Shown here: positions 9,390 to 17,159 of the stretch, piece by piece
How the letters are laid out: every line of letters starts with the position of its first letter
Position numbering within the stretch: position 1 is the stretch's first letter
Assembly (NCBI GenBank): GCA_041398565.1
Contig: JAWKUN010000004.1
Location: forward strand, 62,001 to 126,000
Origin: DATGPD01 sp041398565
Lineage (GTDB): Bacteria; Planctomycetota; UBA1135; UBA2386
Direction: 5' to 3'
DNA length: 64,000 nucleotides
Program-made: the position numbers and the translations under genes
The notes under the pieces: generated by a model
The model's database searches: none
Seen by the model: the letters and a program-made list of their open reading frames with translations, nothing else
What the model was told of the DNA's origin: nothing

Positions 9390-9558
9390 GCCTGCGGCCG
9401 CACCAAAGGTGCGAGTCGGCGCTGCGCGCCGACCAGAGAGGGCCGCAGGCCGCTCTATTGCCTGGGGCTTCCAGTGCTGCTCGGGCGTGGCGAACCCGGC
9501 ACTGTCACGAATCGCACGTCCTGCAGATTCCGCGCGCGCCGCGAGGATTCGCAGCACT
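9390..9558 (-). promoter_or_regulatory. Structured region upstream of thrS
   Basis: This is the main content of the 317-bp gap 9283-9599. One part is a potential three-way junction. A perfect 10-bp stem GCCTGCGGCC (9390-9399) / GGCCGCAGGC (9441-9450) encloses two hairpins: GCACC-AAA-GGTGC (9400-9412) and GTCGGCGC-TGC-GCGCCGAC (9415-9433). A second part pairs AGTGCTG (9473-9479) with CAGCACT (9552-9558) and CGAATC (9508-9513) with GATTCG (9546-9551). It could be a thrS leader RNA or a mobile palindromic repeat. No T-box consensus was seen. In DNA this rich in GC, some pairing is expected by chance, but perfect nested stems of 8 to 10 bp are less so. Confidence 0.35.
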
Positions 9559-9599
9559 TCCAGCCCACCATGCACCTCGACAGTCGACGCACGGCTCTT

Positions 9600-10427
9600 T
9601 CACCGCTGCGCGACGACCGTCAGGGTCTGCACGCCAGCGTCGGCTTCGACCTCGAATTCGCTCGGCGTCAGTGTGATCGGCGCGGACGCCGTCGGCCTCG
9701 GCGAGCTCGGCCGGTCGCCTGCCGCCTCGAGCCGCAGGCGGTACCGGCCCGGGTGCAAGGGCGGTGTCGTGAGACGACCGCCGTCGTCACACTGGCCCCA
9801 GATCCGCGCCGCCCCCCGTGCCCGACGCTCGACCTGCGTTGCAGGTGCCAGGCACTCGAAGCACAGGCGAGCGCCGGGCAACGGGTCGCGCACGGTGTCG
9901 CGCACGGTGACCTGCACGCGAGTGCCGGGCAGCAGCTCGAGCGTGCCGAGTTCGATGTCCTCCTCTCGGTCCAACTCTTCGAGAGGGCACTCCATGGGCA
10001 CCCACTCGCTGGCGACGAGGCGAAGCACGGCCGCGTCCGGCGGTGCCGGCGCTCGCACGACGAAACGCCCGTCGCCGCCGGTGAGGGTCGTCGCGAGCGG
10101 ATCCGGCGGTGGCGCCGCGCTGGCCTCCGGTCCGTCCGCCGCAGCCAGTTCGACGACGCAGCCGGCCACGGGTTCGCCCGTCGGGCCGACGACGGTTCCA
10201 CGAAGCACGACCCCGGCCCGCGCCGGCGTTGGTGTGGCGGGTGGCGTCCCCGGGCCGCCGAGCTCGACCTCGGGCGCGTGCAGCAGCGTCCGCAGCCCCA
10301 ACCCGGCGGCCAGGCCAACCGCGAGCGCCGCGGCCGACAGGACCATGGCGCGCGTGAGACGCGCATCTCGGACCGTCGGCCGCGGGCGGTCGGATGCGGT
10401 GCGGGGCGGAGGCGTCGTCGGTCCCAT
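9600..10427 (-). CDS. Membrane-anchored carboxypeptidase-regulatory-like (Ig-fold) protein
   Basis: The 275-residue protein has a short Pro/Arg-rich cytoplasmic N-terminus, one membrane helix (about residues 29-47, VLSAAALAVGLAAGLGL), and an extracytoplasmic part. That part has two carboxypeptidase-regulatory-like segments: VLRGTVVGPTGEPVAGCVVEL (CarboxypepD_reg pattern) and VQVTVRDTVRDPLPGARLCFEC. These beta-sandwich domains are usually structural or binding modules, not enzymes. I start at the ATG at 10427, because longer reading frames run into the dispersed double-hairpin repeat (10441-10521), which is unlikely to be coding. Function is unknown. Confidence 0.65.
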   Translation of the reverse strand: MGPTTPPPRTASDRPRPTVRDARLTRAMVLSAAALAVGLAAGLGLRTLLHAPEVELGGPGTPPATPTPARAGVVLRGTVVGPTGEPVAGCVVELAAADGPEASAAPPPDPLATTLTGGDGRFVVRAPAPPDAAVLRLVASEWVPMECPLEELDREEDIELGTLELLPGTRVQVTVRDTVRDPLPGARLCFECLAPATQVERRARGAARIWGQCDDGGRLTTPPLHPGRYRLRLEAAGDRPSSPRPTASAPITLTPSEFEVEADAGVQTLTVVAQR

Positions 10428-10440
10428 TCGTCCACTATCC

Positions 10441-10521
10441 GCGATGGCGGGCGACGGGGTCGCCGCCATCGCGCCCAGCGTTGCAGCGGATGGAGTCAGA
10501 CTCCACCGCTGAACGCTGGGC
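10441..10521 (-). repeat. Dispersed double-hairpin repeat, copy A
   Basis: Two hairpins lie side by side. GCGATGGCGGGCGAC (10441-10455) pairs with GTCGCCGCCATCGC (10459-10472) with one bulged base. GCCCAGCGTTGCAGCGG... (from 10473) pairs with ...CCGCTGAACGCTGGGC (ending 10521). The reverse complement matches copies at 37566-37648 and 55841-55922. It sits in a divergent intergenic region between the genes at 10427 (-) and 10692 (+). Confidence 0.85.
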
Positions 10522-10691
10522 CGGCGGACGCCAGCGGTCGGCCACTCCACGCAGCGCCACCAACTCAGCAGCCTCTAGTGCAAGGCCGAGCCTGCCCCAT
10601 CGTCGTAGACCGGTGCCCCCAAGTGCCAAGGCCGCATCCCACGGGCCGCGGCGACCGCACTTGGTCTGCAGAACCGCGTCCGCCAAACTCG

Positions 10692-12098
10692 ATGACTGTC
10701 GCAGCCATGGAGACCCGGGACCCCGTCATCTCTCCCCGCCCGAACTCGGTCGAGGCCGACGCCAGCCAGGGGACTGCCGGCACCCGGGCCGTCGGACACG
10801 CCCCCGGGTCGCGGCTGCTGTGGCAGCTCGGCGCCGCGCTCGTCCTTCTCCTGGCGGCCTACGTCGGCATCGGCCGCTGGCGCGGGCAGCTCCAGTGGGA
10901 GCGGTTCCGTCGCGAGGCGGCCGCGGTCGAAGGCTCCCTCGAGGCGCGCGAGCCGTCGCGCCCGGTCCTGTGGGGTGAGGCGCAGGACGGCTCGGCGTGG
11001 ACGTGCTACGCGCGCGCCCTGGCGCTCATGCCACCTGGCGACGCGGGTCATACCCTGGCGAGTCTCGGTCGCCAGGCGGGGGCGGCGCTGTCTGCCGGGC
11101 TCGGTGATGGCGCGCCCGGAAGAGCGGACGAGACGCCGCCGACCGCGACGCCTGCCTCGCCGGCCAGCCCCGGGGGCCCCGAGGGTGCCGGATTGCCGCG
11201 CCTCGAAGAAGTGCTCGCCAGCCACCGAGACGCCCTGGTGGCGCTGCGCGAGGGTGCGCACCGTCGGGACCCGCGCCGGCCCGCGGACTGGGCCGCGGGC
11301 TTCAACATGCCCGTCCTGAACCTGTTGCAGGACCGGGCCCTGGCCAACGCGGCGGTCGTCGCGGCGATCGCGGCGACTCGCGACGGCCGCCACGTCGAGG
11401 CCGTGCACCTGCTCCTCGACGGTTTGCAGCTCGGCCGCGACCGCATGCAGTCGCCGGTCCTCATCGAGCAGATGGTCGGCTGCGCGACGCTGACGATCGT
11501 GTGCGCCGACACGCTGGCGTGGGCGAACCTCCTGCGGCACCTGGACGGTGACGCGCTGGCCCTCTTCGCCGACGGCCTGGCTCGCCTCGATGCCTCGCTG
11601 CCGCTGGGTTCCGACTGGCTCGCCAGCGAGACCGTCTACTTCGCCCACCACATCGACGGCACCCCTGCTGCCCGGGACGAGCTGTTGGGCGACCTGACTT
11701 GGAGGTCCTGGAAGAGCGGCTTCTCGCCGCGCCTGCTCCTGGCCAACTACGGGCTCGCGCGCCTGCGCCTGGCGTGCGACGTGCAGGGCATGTCGCGGCG
11801 CGCGGACGCTCTCGAGCTCGGCTCCATCGAGCGACGCTTCGCCGACTTCCGGCACGGGAGGTCCTCCGTCCCAGGGCTCGACCTCCCCCACGTCGAGTCG
11901 ACGCTGCGCAACCGCCTGCACACGATCGCGCGGGTGCGCCTCCTGCGCATGGCGACGCAGTACGCGCGCGGCGCCGAGGTCGAAGCCCTGTCCGACCCCG
12001 TCGGCGGCACCCTGCAGTGGGCGGTCGACAGCGGCGGCGAAGCTGCGTTCTGGAGCGACGACGATCCCCGAGTACGGTTGACCGTCCGCCCCCGGTGA
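10692..12098 (+). CDS. Single-pass membrane protein of unknown function
   Basis: I do not recognise this 468-residue protein. It has a cytoplasmic N-terminus of about 37 residues and one membrane helix (LLWQLGAALVLLLAAYVGI, about residues 38-57). A largely helical Leu/Ala/Asp-rich domain follows, with a Pro/Thr/Ser-rich loop (about residues 135-165). The predominantly alpha-helical domain (HRDALVALREGAH, LANAAVVAAIAATRDG, VEAVHLLLDGLQLGRD) is consistent with a TPR-like or alpha-solenoid fold. The start is either ATG 10692 or ATG 10707; neither has a good ribosome-binding site. The upstream 140 bp after the hairpin repeat shows nothing recognisable. Confidence 0.7.
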   Translation: MTVAAMETRDPVISPRPNSVEADASQGTAGTRAVGHAPGSRLLWQLGAALVLLLAAYVGIGRWRGQLQWERFRREAAAVEGSLEAREPSRPVLWGEAQDGSAWTCYARALALMPPGDAGHTLASLGRQAGAALSAGLGDGAPGRADETPPTATPASPASPGGPEGAGLPRLEEVLASHRDALVALREGAHRRDPRRPADWAAGFNMPVLNLLQDRALANAAVVAAIAATRDGRHVEAVHLLLDGLQLGRDRMQSPVLIEQMVGCATLTIVCADTLAWANLLRHLDGDALALFADGLARLDASLPLGSDWLASETVYFAHHIDGTPAARDELLGDLTWRSWKSGFSPRLLLANYGLARLRLACDVQGMSRRADALELGSIERRFADFRHGRSSVPGLDLPHVESTLRNRLHTIARVRLLRMATQYARGAEVEALSDPVGGTLQWAVDSGGEAAFWSDDDPRVRLTVRPR

Positions 12099-12292
12099 CC
12101 GTCCCCTGACGCGGACGTCGACATCGAGCCCGTGCGGACGGCCCGCGGAACGCGACCGAGCCGTCGCCGAGGTCACGCGTCGGAGCGAAACCCTGCCCCC
12201 GAGGGCTCCGGCCGGATGCTATGCTCTCCGCCCTGCCTCGCCTCGGCACCCGCAACGGTGCCGCCCGTTCCCCTGCAAACACCCGTAGCTCG

Positions 12293-13705
12293 ATGCGAAC
12301 TCTCTCTGCCTTGGCCCTGCTGGCCTGCGCCCTCCCCGCTCAGATCCGCAACGCGCAGTTGCTCGGATCCTTCAACCCCGGACACAGCTCGAACGACATC
12401 TGGGGTTACCGCGACCCGACCACGGGCAAGGAGTACGCGCTGTTCCTGACGACGCGCGGCACCTACGTGATGGACTGCACCACCGGCACCCCGATCCAGC
12501 GCGGCTTCTTCTCCGGGCCCAACTCCAGCTGGCGCGACGCCAAGACCTGGGGCCAGTATGCGTACATCGTCACCGAGGGTGGCGGCGGCATGCAGATCCT
12601 CGACCTCGGCACCCCCGACACGCCGGCCCTGATCGGCACCTGGGGCTCGTCGTTTTGGGGCAACGCCCACAACATCTGCATCGACGAGGGCGTCGGCATC
12701 GCCTACGTGTGCGGCACCAACGTGGGGACGGTCATCATCGACCTGCGCCAGAACCCGACCAACCCGACTCGCATCGGCACCTTCGGTTCGCCCTACATCC
12801 ACGACCTGCAGGTGCAGAACGGCTACGCACACATGTGCGACATCTACGGCAACAACTACCTGATCGGCAACGTCAGCAATCCGGCGACGATCACGGTGGT
12901 CGGCCAGATCCGCGCGCCTGGCACGCGCTACTTCCACAACGTGTGGGCCACGCGCGACGACAACTACGCGGCCGGCACCAACGAGACCTCCGGCGGTCCG
13001 GTGTCGATCTACGACATCCGCAACAAGAGCTTGCCCCTGCAGATCGCCACGATCCACCCGGCGCCGTCGACGGCCATCGTGCACAACACGCACATGCGCG
13101 ACCGCGTGTGCCACATCTCCTACTACACCGAGGGCTACGTCGGCATCGACCTGTCGAGCCCCGCCAATCCGGTGGTGGTCGGCCAGTACGACACCTACCC
13201 CGGGGCGAGCAGCAGCTACCACGGCGCGTGGGGCTGCTATCCGTTCCAGCCGTCCGGCATCGTCTACATCAGTGACATCGAAACCGGCCTGTACGTGATC
13301 CGTCCCACCGCCTCGGTGGCGCGCTACGGCACCGACACCGCCGGCGGCAGCGGCGCGCGGCCCAAGATCTACGGCTTCGGCTCGGCCTACCTCGGCAACG
13401 CCAACTTCGGCCTCGAGGTCGAGGCGGCGCCGGCCAGCGCACCGGGCGTGTTGCTGCTCAACTCGGGGCGCGCCAACGTCAACGTGGCCGGCCTGCAGCT
13501 CAACGTCGACCCGTTCGGCGGCGTGCCAGTCCTCGTCGCCATCAACACCGACGCCGCCGGCAAGGCGTCGCTGCCGCTGCCGGTGCCCAACCTGTCGCAC
13601 CTCGACGGCTCCACCCTGAACGCCCAGGCCTTCGTCTACGACGTCGGTGGACCGCTGAACATGGGCGCGAGCCAGGGGCTCGAGTTCAACCTGTTCGTGC
13701 GCTGA
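12293..13705 (+). CDS. Secreted LVIVD / choice-of-anchor B family protein
   Basis: The 470-residue protein has a signal peptide (MRTLSALALLACALPAQ). LVIVD-type propeller repeats then follow (MQILDLGTPDTPALIGTWGS, VIIDLRQNPTNPTRIGTFGS, VGIDLSSPANPVVVGQYDT) in the choice-of-anchor B arrangement. That family also has motifs like those seen here: AHNICIDEGVGIAYVCG and HNTHMRDRVCHISYYTEG. From about residue 343 (VARYGTDTAGGSG) it carries the C-terminal module shared with the proteins at 1585 and 36406. It is presumably exported; function unknown. A TATGCT hexamer about 65 nt upstream could be its promoter. I chose the ATG at 12293 because the signal peptide starts there. Confidence 0.85.
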   Translation: MRTLSALALLACALPAQIRNAQLLGSFNPGHSSNDIWGYRDPTTGKEYALFLTTRGTYVMDCTTGTPIQRGFFSGPNSSWRDAKTWGQYAYIVTEGGGGMQILDLGTPDTPALIGTWGSSFWGNAHNICIDEGVGIAYVCGTNVGTVIIDLRQNPTNPTRIGTFGSPYIHDLQVQNGYAHMCDIYGNNYLIGNVSNPATITVVGQIRAPGTRYFHNVWATRDDNYAAGTNETSGGPVSIYDIRNKSLPLQIATIHPAPSTAIVHNTHMRDRVCHISYYTEGYVGIDLSSPANPVVVGQYDTYPGASSSYHGAWGCYPFQPSGIVYISDIETGLYVIRPTASVARYGTDTAGGSGARPKIYGFGSAYLGNANFGLEVEAAPASAPGVLLLNSGRANVNVAGLQLNVDPFGGVPVLVAINTDAAGKASLPLPVPNLSHLDGSTLNAQAFVYDVGGPLNMGASQGLEFNLFVR

Positions 13706-13726
13706 ACCTGCCTGGCGCCGTGGGTT

Positions 13727-13748
13727 GCCCGCCGCCGTAGCGGCGGGC
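13727..13748 (+). terminator. Hairpin between convergent genes
   Basis: GCCCGCCGC-CGTA-GCGGCGGGC is a perfect 9-bp GC stem with a 4-nt loop, 22 bp past the stop codon of the gene at 12293. There is no T-tract, which is common for hairpins in GC-rich genomes. It may serve both converging genes. Confidence 0.5.
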
Positions 13749-13785
13749 CCCTGCGCCGGCTCCATTCCTGGGCGTGGCTGGCGAT

Positions 13786-13819
13786 CGCCTTCGCGATCGC
13801 GACGCCTTCGCGATCGCGA
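13786..13819. repeat. Perfect 17-bp tandem duplication with GCGATCGC palindromes
   Basis: CGCCTTCGCGATCGCGA occurs at 13786-13802 and directly again at 13803-13819. The octamer GCGATCGC occurs three times in 40 bp, including one copy at 13781-13788. It lies just after the stop of the minus-strand dioxygenase gene. Confidence 0.85.
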
Positions 13820-13823
13820 GCCT

Positions 13824-14600
13824 TCAGGCGATGCCGATGATCATGCCGGCCCACAGCGACAGGCCGCCGGCCGGGTTCAGGTGGATCACCTTCTGGTTGC
13901 GCGCGTCGTAGATGCCGTCACGCGTGTTGAGGGTGCGGCCGGCCGAGCCCCGCTGGGTGTACGGCGCGATGTTGTCGTAGACCAACGTCGTCAGAGGGTC
14001 GTCGAAGTAGGTCTGCGTGGTGAGCACGGTGCTGTTCTGCAGGTGCACCTTGACGTGCACGTGGGTGGCACGACCCGGGTACCAGCCGGGGTAGAGGGTC
14101 CTGAACGCGACGAGACCGTTGCCGTCGGTGGTCTGCCCCCCGCGCATCCAGGTCTGGCCGGCAGTGCCCTGCTGCGAGAAGCCGGAGTAGACGCCGAGGG
14201 CTTCCGCATGCCAGACGTCGACCACGGCGCCGGCGGCCGGCGAGCAATCGGCGTGCACCACCAGGTAGAAGAGCCACAGCTCGAGGCCCGGTCGCCCCTC
14301 GGTGATGTCCTGCCGCGTCAGCCGGTTGTTGAGGTAGTAGGGACCTTCGGTCTGCTGGGGCGTGAGAGTGCACACGCGCCCGAGAACCGCCGACGGAGCG
14401 CCGATCCGAGTCAGCAGGGGCTGCAGACCGGCCGGGGCGCCGGCCCCGACCTGCGTGGCGCGCGCGGCAGCCGCGAGTTGCGTCGGGGTGAGCGAACCGG
14501 CGAGGGCCGCACCCGCGCCCGCCAGGCCGACGCCACGCAAGAGCTGGCGACGGTCGACGGCTGGGGTCTGGGAGTCAGGGGGGAGGAAGTCGTTGTTCAT
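13824..14600 (-). CDS. Tat-exported intradiol dioxygenase-like protein
   Basis: The 258-residue protein resembles the intradiol ring-cleavage dioxygenase family (non-haem Fe(III); two Tyr and two His ligands). Candidate ligands are the Tyr in AEALGVYSGF and the Tyr/His/His in GWYPGRATHVHVKVH. The family motif QTEGPYYLNN is also present. The N-terminus has a twin-arginine signal (DRRQLLRGVGLAGAGAALAG), so it should be exported folded. Such exported members are common in soil bacteria and fungi, and their substrates are often unknown (catechols, protocatechuate-like compounds). The ATG at 14600 directly precedes the Tat signal. No aromatic-degradation genes lie nearby. Confidence 0.88.
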   Translation of the reverse strand: MNNDFLPPDSQTPAVDRRQLLRGVGLAGAGAALAGSLTPTQLAAAARATQVGAGAPAGLQPLLTRIGAPSAVLGRVCTLTPQQTEGPYYLNNRLTRQDITEGRPGLELWLFYLVVHADCSPAAGAVVDVWHAEALGVYSGFSQQGTAGQTWMRGGQTTDGNGLVAFRTLYPGWYPGRATHVHVKVHLQNSTVLTTQTYFDDPLTTLVYDNIAPYTQRGSAGRTLNTRDGIYDARNQKVIHLNPAGGLSLWAGMIIGIA

Positions 14601-14831
14601 GCCTGGGTCTGGGAAACGCCCGCGGTCGCATGCCGGAGCGTAGGGAGTTCCGGCCGGAGCGCGCCTTTCGCGGGAGATTCTCTGGGGAGATGTCCTGGGT
14701 CCCGAATCGGCGCCGGCCACCCAACGCCGCCCACTCCCGGACCCCACGGGGCGGCGCGGCCCGAGCACCCCGCGCCGATGTCCGACCCCGCGCCTCTGGC
14801 GCCGGGCCGGCCACCGTGCTTCGCTGCTCGC

Positions 14832-16682
14832 ATGCACCGGCAACGCCTCGTGCGGGTCGCCCGCGCGCTTCCCCTCGCTCTTCCGCTCCCCGCGATGGCC
14901 CAGACGCCGCCTTCCTCCGACATCCACAGCTTCGCCGAACCGGCGGCCGTGGCCGTCGAGCACATCGGCCTCGACTTGACCGTGGACTTCGAACGCCGCG
15001 AGCTCCGCGGACACGCCGACCTCAGGTTGAAACGCACCGACCCCCGAGCTCCGGCGATCCTCGACGGCAACGGCCTGATCCTCGAGCGGGTCGAGGCGGT
15101 CGATGGCGCGGCCACGCAGCCGGTGGCGTTCGCCTTGGGCGAGGGCAAGCCGCACATGGGGCGTCCGATCACCGTCGACTTGCCGCCGGGGGTCCGCACC
15201 ATTCGCGTCACATACCGCACGTCACCCGAAGCCGACGCGCTGCAGTGGCTGCAGCCGGAGCAGACCCACGACCGCGAGGCGCCGTTCCTGTACACGCAGG
15301 GCCAAGCGATCCTCACGCGCACGTGGATCCCGTTGCAGGACTCGCCCGGCGTGCGCGTCACCTACGACGCCAGGGTGCGGGCGCCGCGGGACCTCACTGT
15401 GCTGATGAGCGCCGAGCGCACCGGCAAGGACGCGGACGGCGCGTTCACGTTCACCATGCAGAAGCCGATCCCGCCCTACCTGATCGCGATGGCGTGCGGA
15501 TCCCTCGGTTTCCAGGCGATCGGCGAGCGCTGCGGGGTGTGGACCGAGCCGGGGCTGCTGCCACGCGCCGCTCGCGAACTCGAGGACATGGAGCGCATGC
15601 TCGTCGCTTGCGAGGGCGTCTTCGGCCCCTATCGCTGGGGTCGCTACGAGGTGCTGGTCCTGCCCCCGGCATTCCCGTTCGGCGGCATGGAGAACCCGCG
15701 CCTCACCTTCGCCACGCCCACGATCCTCGCCGGCGACAAGTCGCTGGTGGCGCTCATCGCCCACGAGCTGGCGCACTCGTGGTCGGGCAACCTGGTGACC
15801 AACGCGACGTGGCGCGACTTCTGGCTGAACGAGGGCTTCACCGTGTTCCTCGAGCACCGCATCATGGAGATCGTCTACGGCAAGGAGCGGGCCGACATGG
15901 ACATCTTGCTCGGCCTCGAGGAGCTTGCCAGCGAGCTGAAGACCCTGCCCGCGTCCGACCAGGTGCTGCACATCGATCTGGCCGGGCGCAACCCCGACGA
16001 CAACATGACGGCGGTGCCGTACGAGAAGGGTGCGGCCTTCCTGCACCGTCTCGAACAGGTCTTCGGCCGCCCGCGCCTCGACGCGTTCTTGCACGCCTAC
16101 TTCGATGCGCACGCTTTCCAGAGCATCACCACCGAGGACTTCCTGCGCGACCTGCAGCAGCGCTTGCTGGCGACCGATGCGACCGCGGCGAAGCAGATCG
16201 ACGTCGACCGTTGGGTGCGGAGTCCGGGATTGCCCGACGACGTCGTGCGCCCGGCCAGCGACGCCTTCGCCAAACTCGACGACGCGCGGGCGCGGTGGCT
16301 CGACGGCTCGCTCGCCACGACCGACCTCGGCACCGCGGCGTGGACGCCGCAGCTCTGGCTGCGCTTTCTCGGAGGCTTGCCGGCCCAGGTCGAAGAGACC
16401 AAGCTGGCCGAGCTCGACCGCGCCAACGGGCTCACCAAGACCGGCAACAGCGAGATCTTCGCCGCCTGGGCTGTGGTCGCCATCCGCAACGGCTACGCCG
16501 CGGTCGACGACGCCACCGAGGCCTTCCTGCTGCGCGTCGGCCGGCGCAAGTTCCTCAAGCCGCTGTACGAGGCCCTCGCCGCGACCGAGACCGGCAAGGC
16601 GCGGGCACGTGCGATCTACGCCCGCGCGCGCCCGCGCTACCACGCCGTGTCGACCCGGACCCTCGACGAGATGCTCAAGTAG
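14832..16682 (+). CDS. M1-family zinc metallopeptidase (leukotriene A4 hydrolase-like)
   Basis: The 616-residue protein has a likely signal peptide (MHRQRLVRVARALPLALPLPAMAQ). The M1 N-terminal beta domain follows, with FPFGGMENPRLTF (the GxMEN substrate-binding motif). The catalytic domain has HELAH (H311, E312, H315) and the third zinc ligand E334 in FWLNEGF. The C-terminus is the helical repeat domain typical of LTA4 hydrolase/cold-active aminopeptidases. It should be an aminopeptidase outside the cytoplasm. An ATG at 14778 would add 18 residues ahead of the signal peptide and is less likely. The next gene starts at the base after its stop codon (TAG-ATG), which indicates an operon of three genes. 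Confidence 0.93.
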   Translation: MHRQRLVRVARALPLALPLPAMAQTPPSSDIHSFAEPAAVAVEHIGLDLTVDFERRELRGHADLRLKRTDPRAPAILDGNGLILERVEAVDGAATQPVAFALGEGKPHMGRPITVDLPPGVRTIRVTYRTSPEADALQWLQPEQTHDREAPFLYTQGQAILTRTWIPLQDSPGVRVTYDARVRAPRDLTVLMSAERTGKDADGAFTFTMQKPIPPYLIAMACGSLGFQAIGERCGVWTEPGLLPRAARELEDMERMLVACEGVFGPYRWGRYEVLVLPPAFPFGGMENPRLTFATPTILAGDKSLVALIAHELAHSWSGNLVTNATWRDFWLNEGFTVFLEHRIMEIVYGKERADMDILLGLEELASELKTLPASDQVLHIDLAGRNPDDNMTAVPYEKGAAFLHRLEQVFGRPRLDAFLHAYFDAHAFQSITTEDFLRDLQQRLLATDATAAKQIDVDRWVRSPGLPDDVVRPASDAFAKLDDARARWLDGSLATTDLGTAAWTPQLWLRFLGGLPAQVEETKLAELDRANGLTKTGNSEIFAAWAVVAIRNGYAAVDDATEAFLLRVGRRKFLKPLYEALAATETGKARARAIYARARPRYHAVSTRTLDEMLK

Positions 16683-17159
16683 ATGCCGGTGACCGCGCCT
16701 TGGGCGGACGAACTCGTCGCCTGGAGTCGGGCGGCGGCGCCGCGCGAAGCGTGCGGGCTGGTGCTCGGCTCTCGGCGGTCGGGCTCGGTGCACGTGGCGC
16801 ACGTCACCGTGGCGCGCAATCTGGCGCGCTGCTCGACCAGCTTCGTCGTCGACCCCGACGACGTGGTGCGCGCGCTGGCGCTGGCGCACGCTTCCGGCTG
16901 GGCGCTGGTCGGCGTGTGGCACAGCCACGTCGCCAGCGTGGCCGAGCCCTCGGCGCGCGATCGCGCCGAAGCCTGGCCGGAGCTCTTGCAGGTGATCGTC
17001 GGGCCGGTGGACGGAGCCTGTGGCGTCGCGGTGTGGCGCGTGGCGGCGCAAGGTGTGGTGCGCCTACGCTGGCGCGGGAAGACGATCGACGCCGACGACG
17101 AGCCAACCTCCGGCCTTGGCAAGCTCGCGTCGAACAGCGACGCTGTCCTGGAGCGATGA
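16683..17159 (+). CDS. JAMM/Mov34 (M67) metallopeptidase
   Basis: The 158-residue protein is a stand-alone JAMM domain. It has the full zinc signature: E22 in REACGLVLG and H80-S-H82-x7-S90-x2-D93 in VWHSHVASVAEPSARD. Bacterial members usually remove a C-terminal adduct, such as cysteine, from ThiS/MoaD-like sulfur-carrier proteins. It begins immediately after the M1 peptidase stop. Its own stop overlaps the next start (ATGA at 17156-17159), so translation is coupled. No ThiS/MoaD-like or CysM-like gene is visible next to it. A sulfur-transfer role with the downstream PLP enzyme is an inference. Confidence 0.9.
   Translation: MPVTAPWADELVAWSRAAAPREACGLVLGSRRSGSVHVAHVTVARNLARCSTSFVVDPDDVVRALALAHASGWALVGVWHSHVASVAEPSARDRAEAWPELLQVIVGPVDGACGVAVWRVAAQGVVRLRWRGKTIDADDEPTSGLGKLASNSDAVLER

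Noticed and set aside
9283..9599. A T-box riboswitch upstream of thrS
   Set aside because: The T-box sequence (AGGGTGGNACCGCG-like) is absent on the thrS strand, despite the strong secondary structure.
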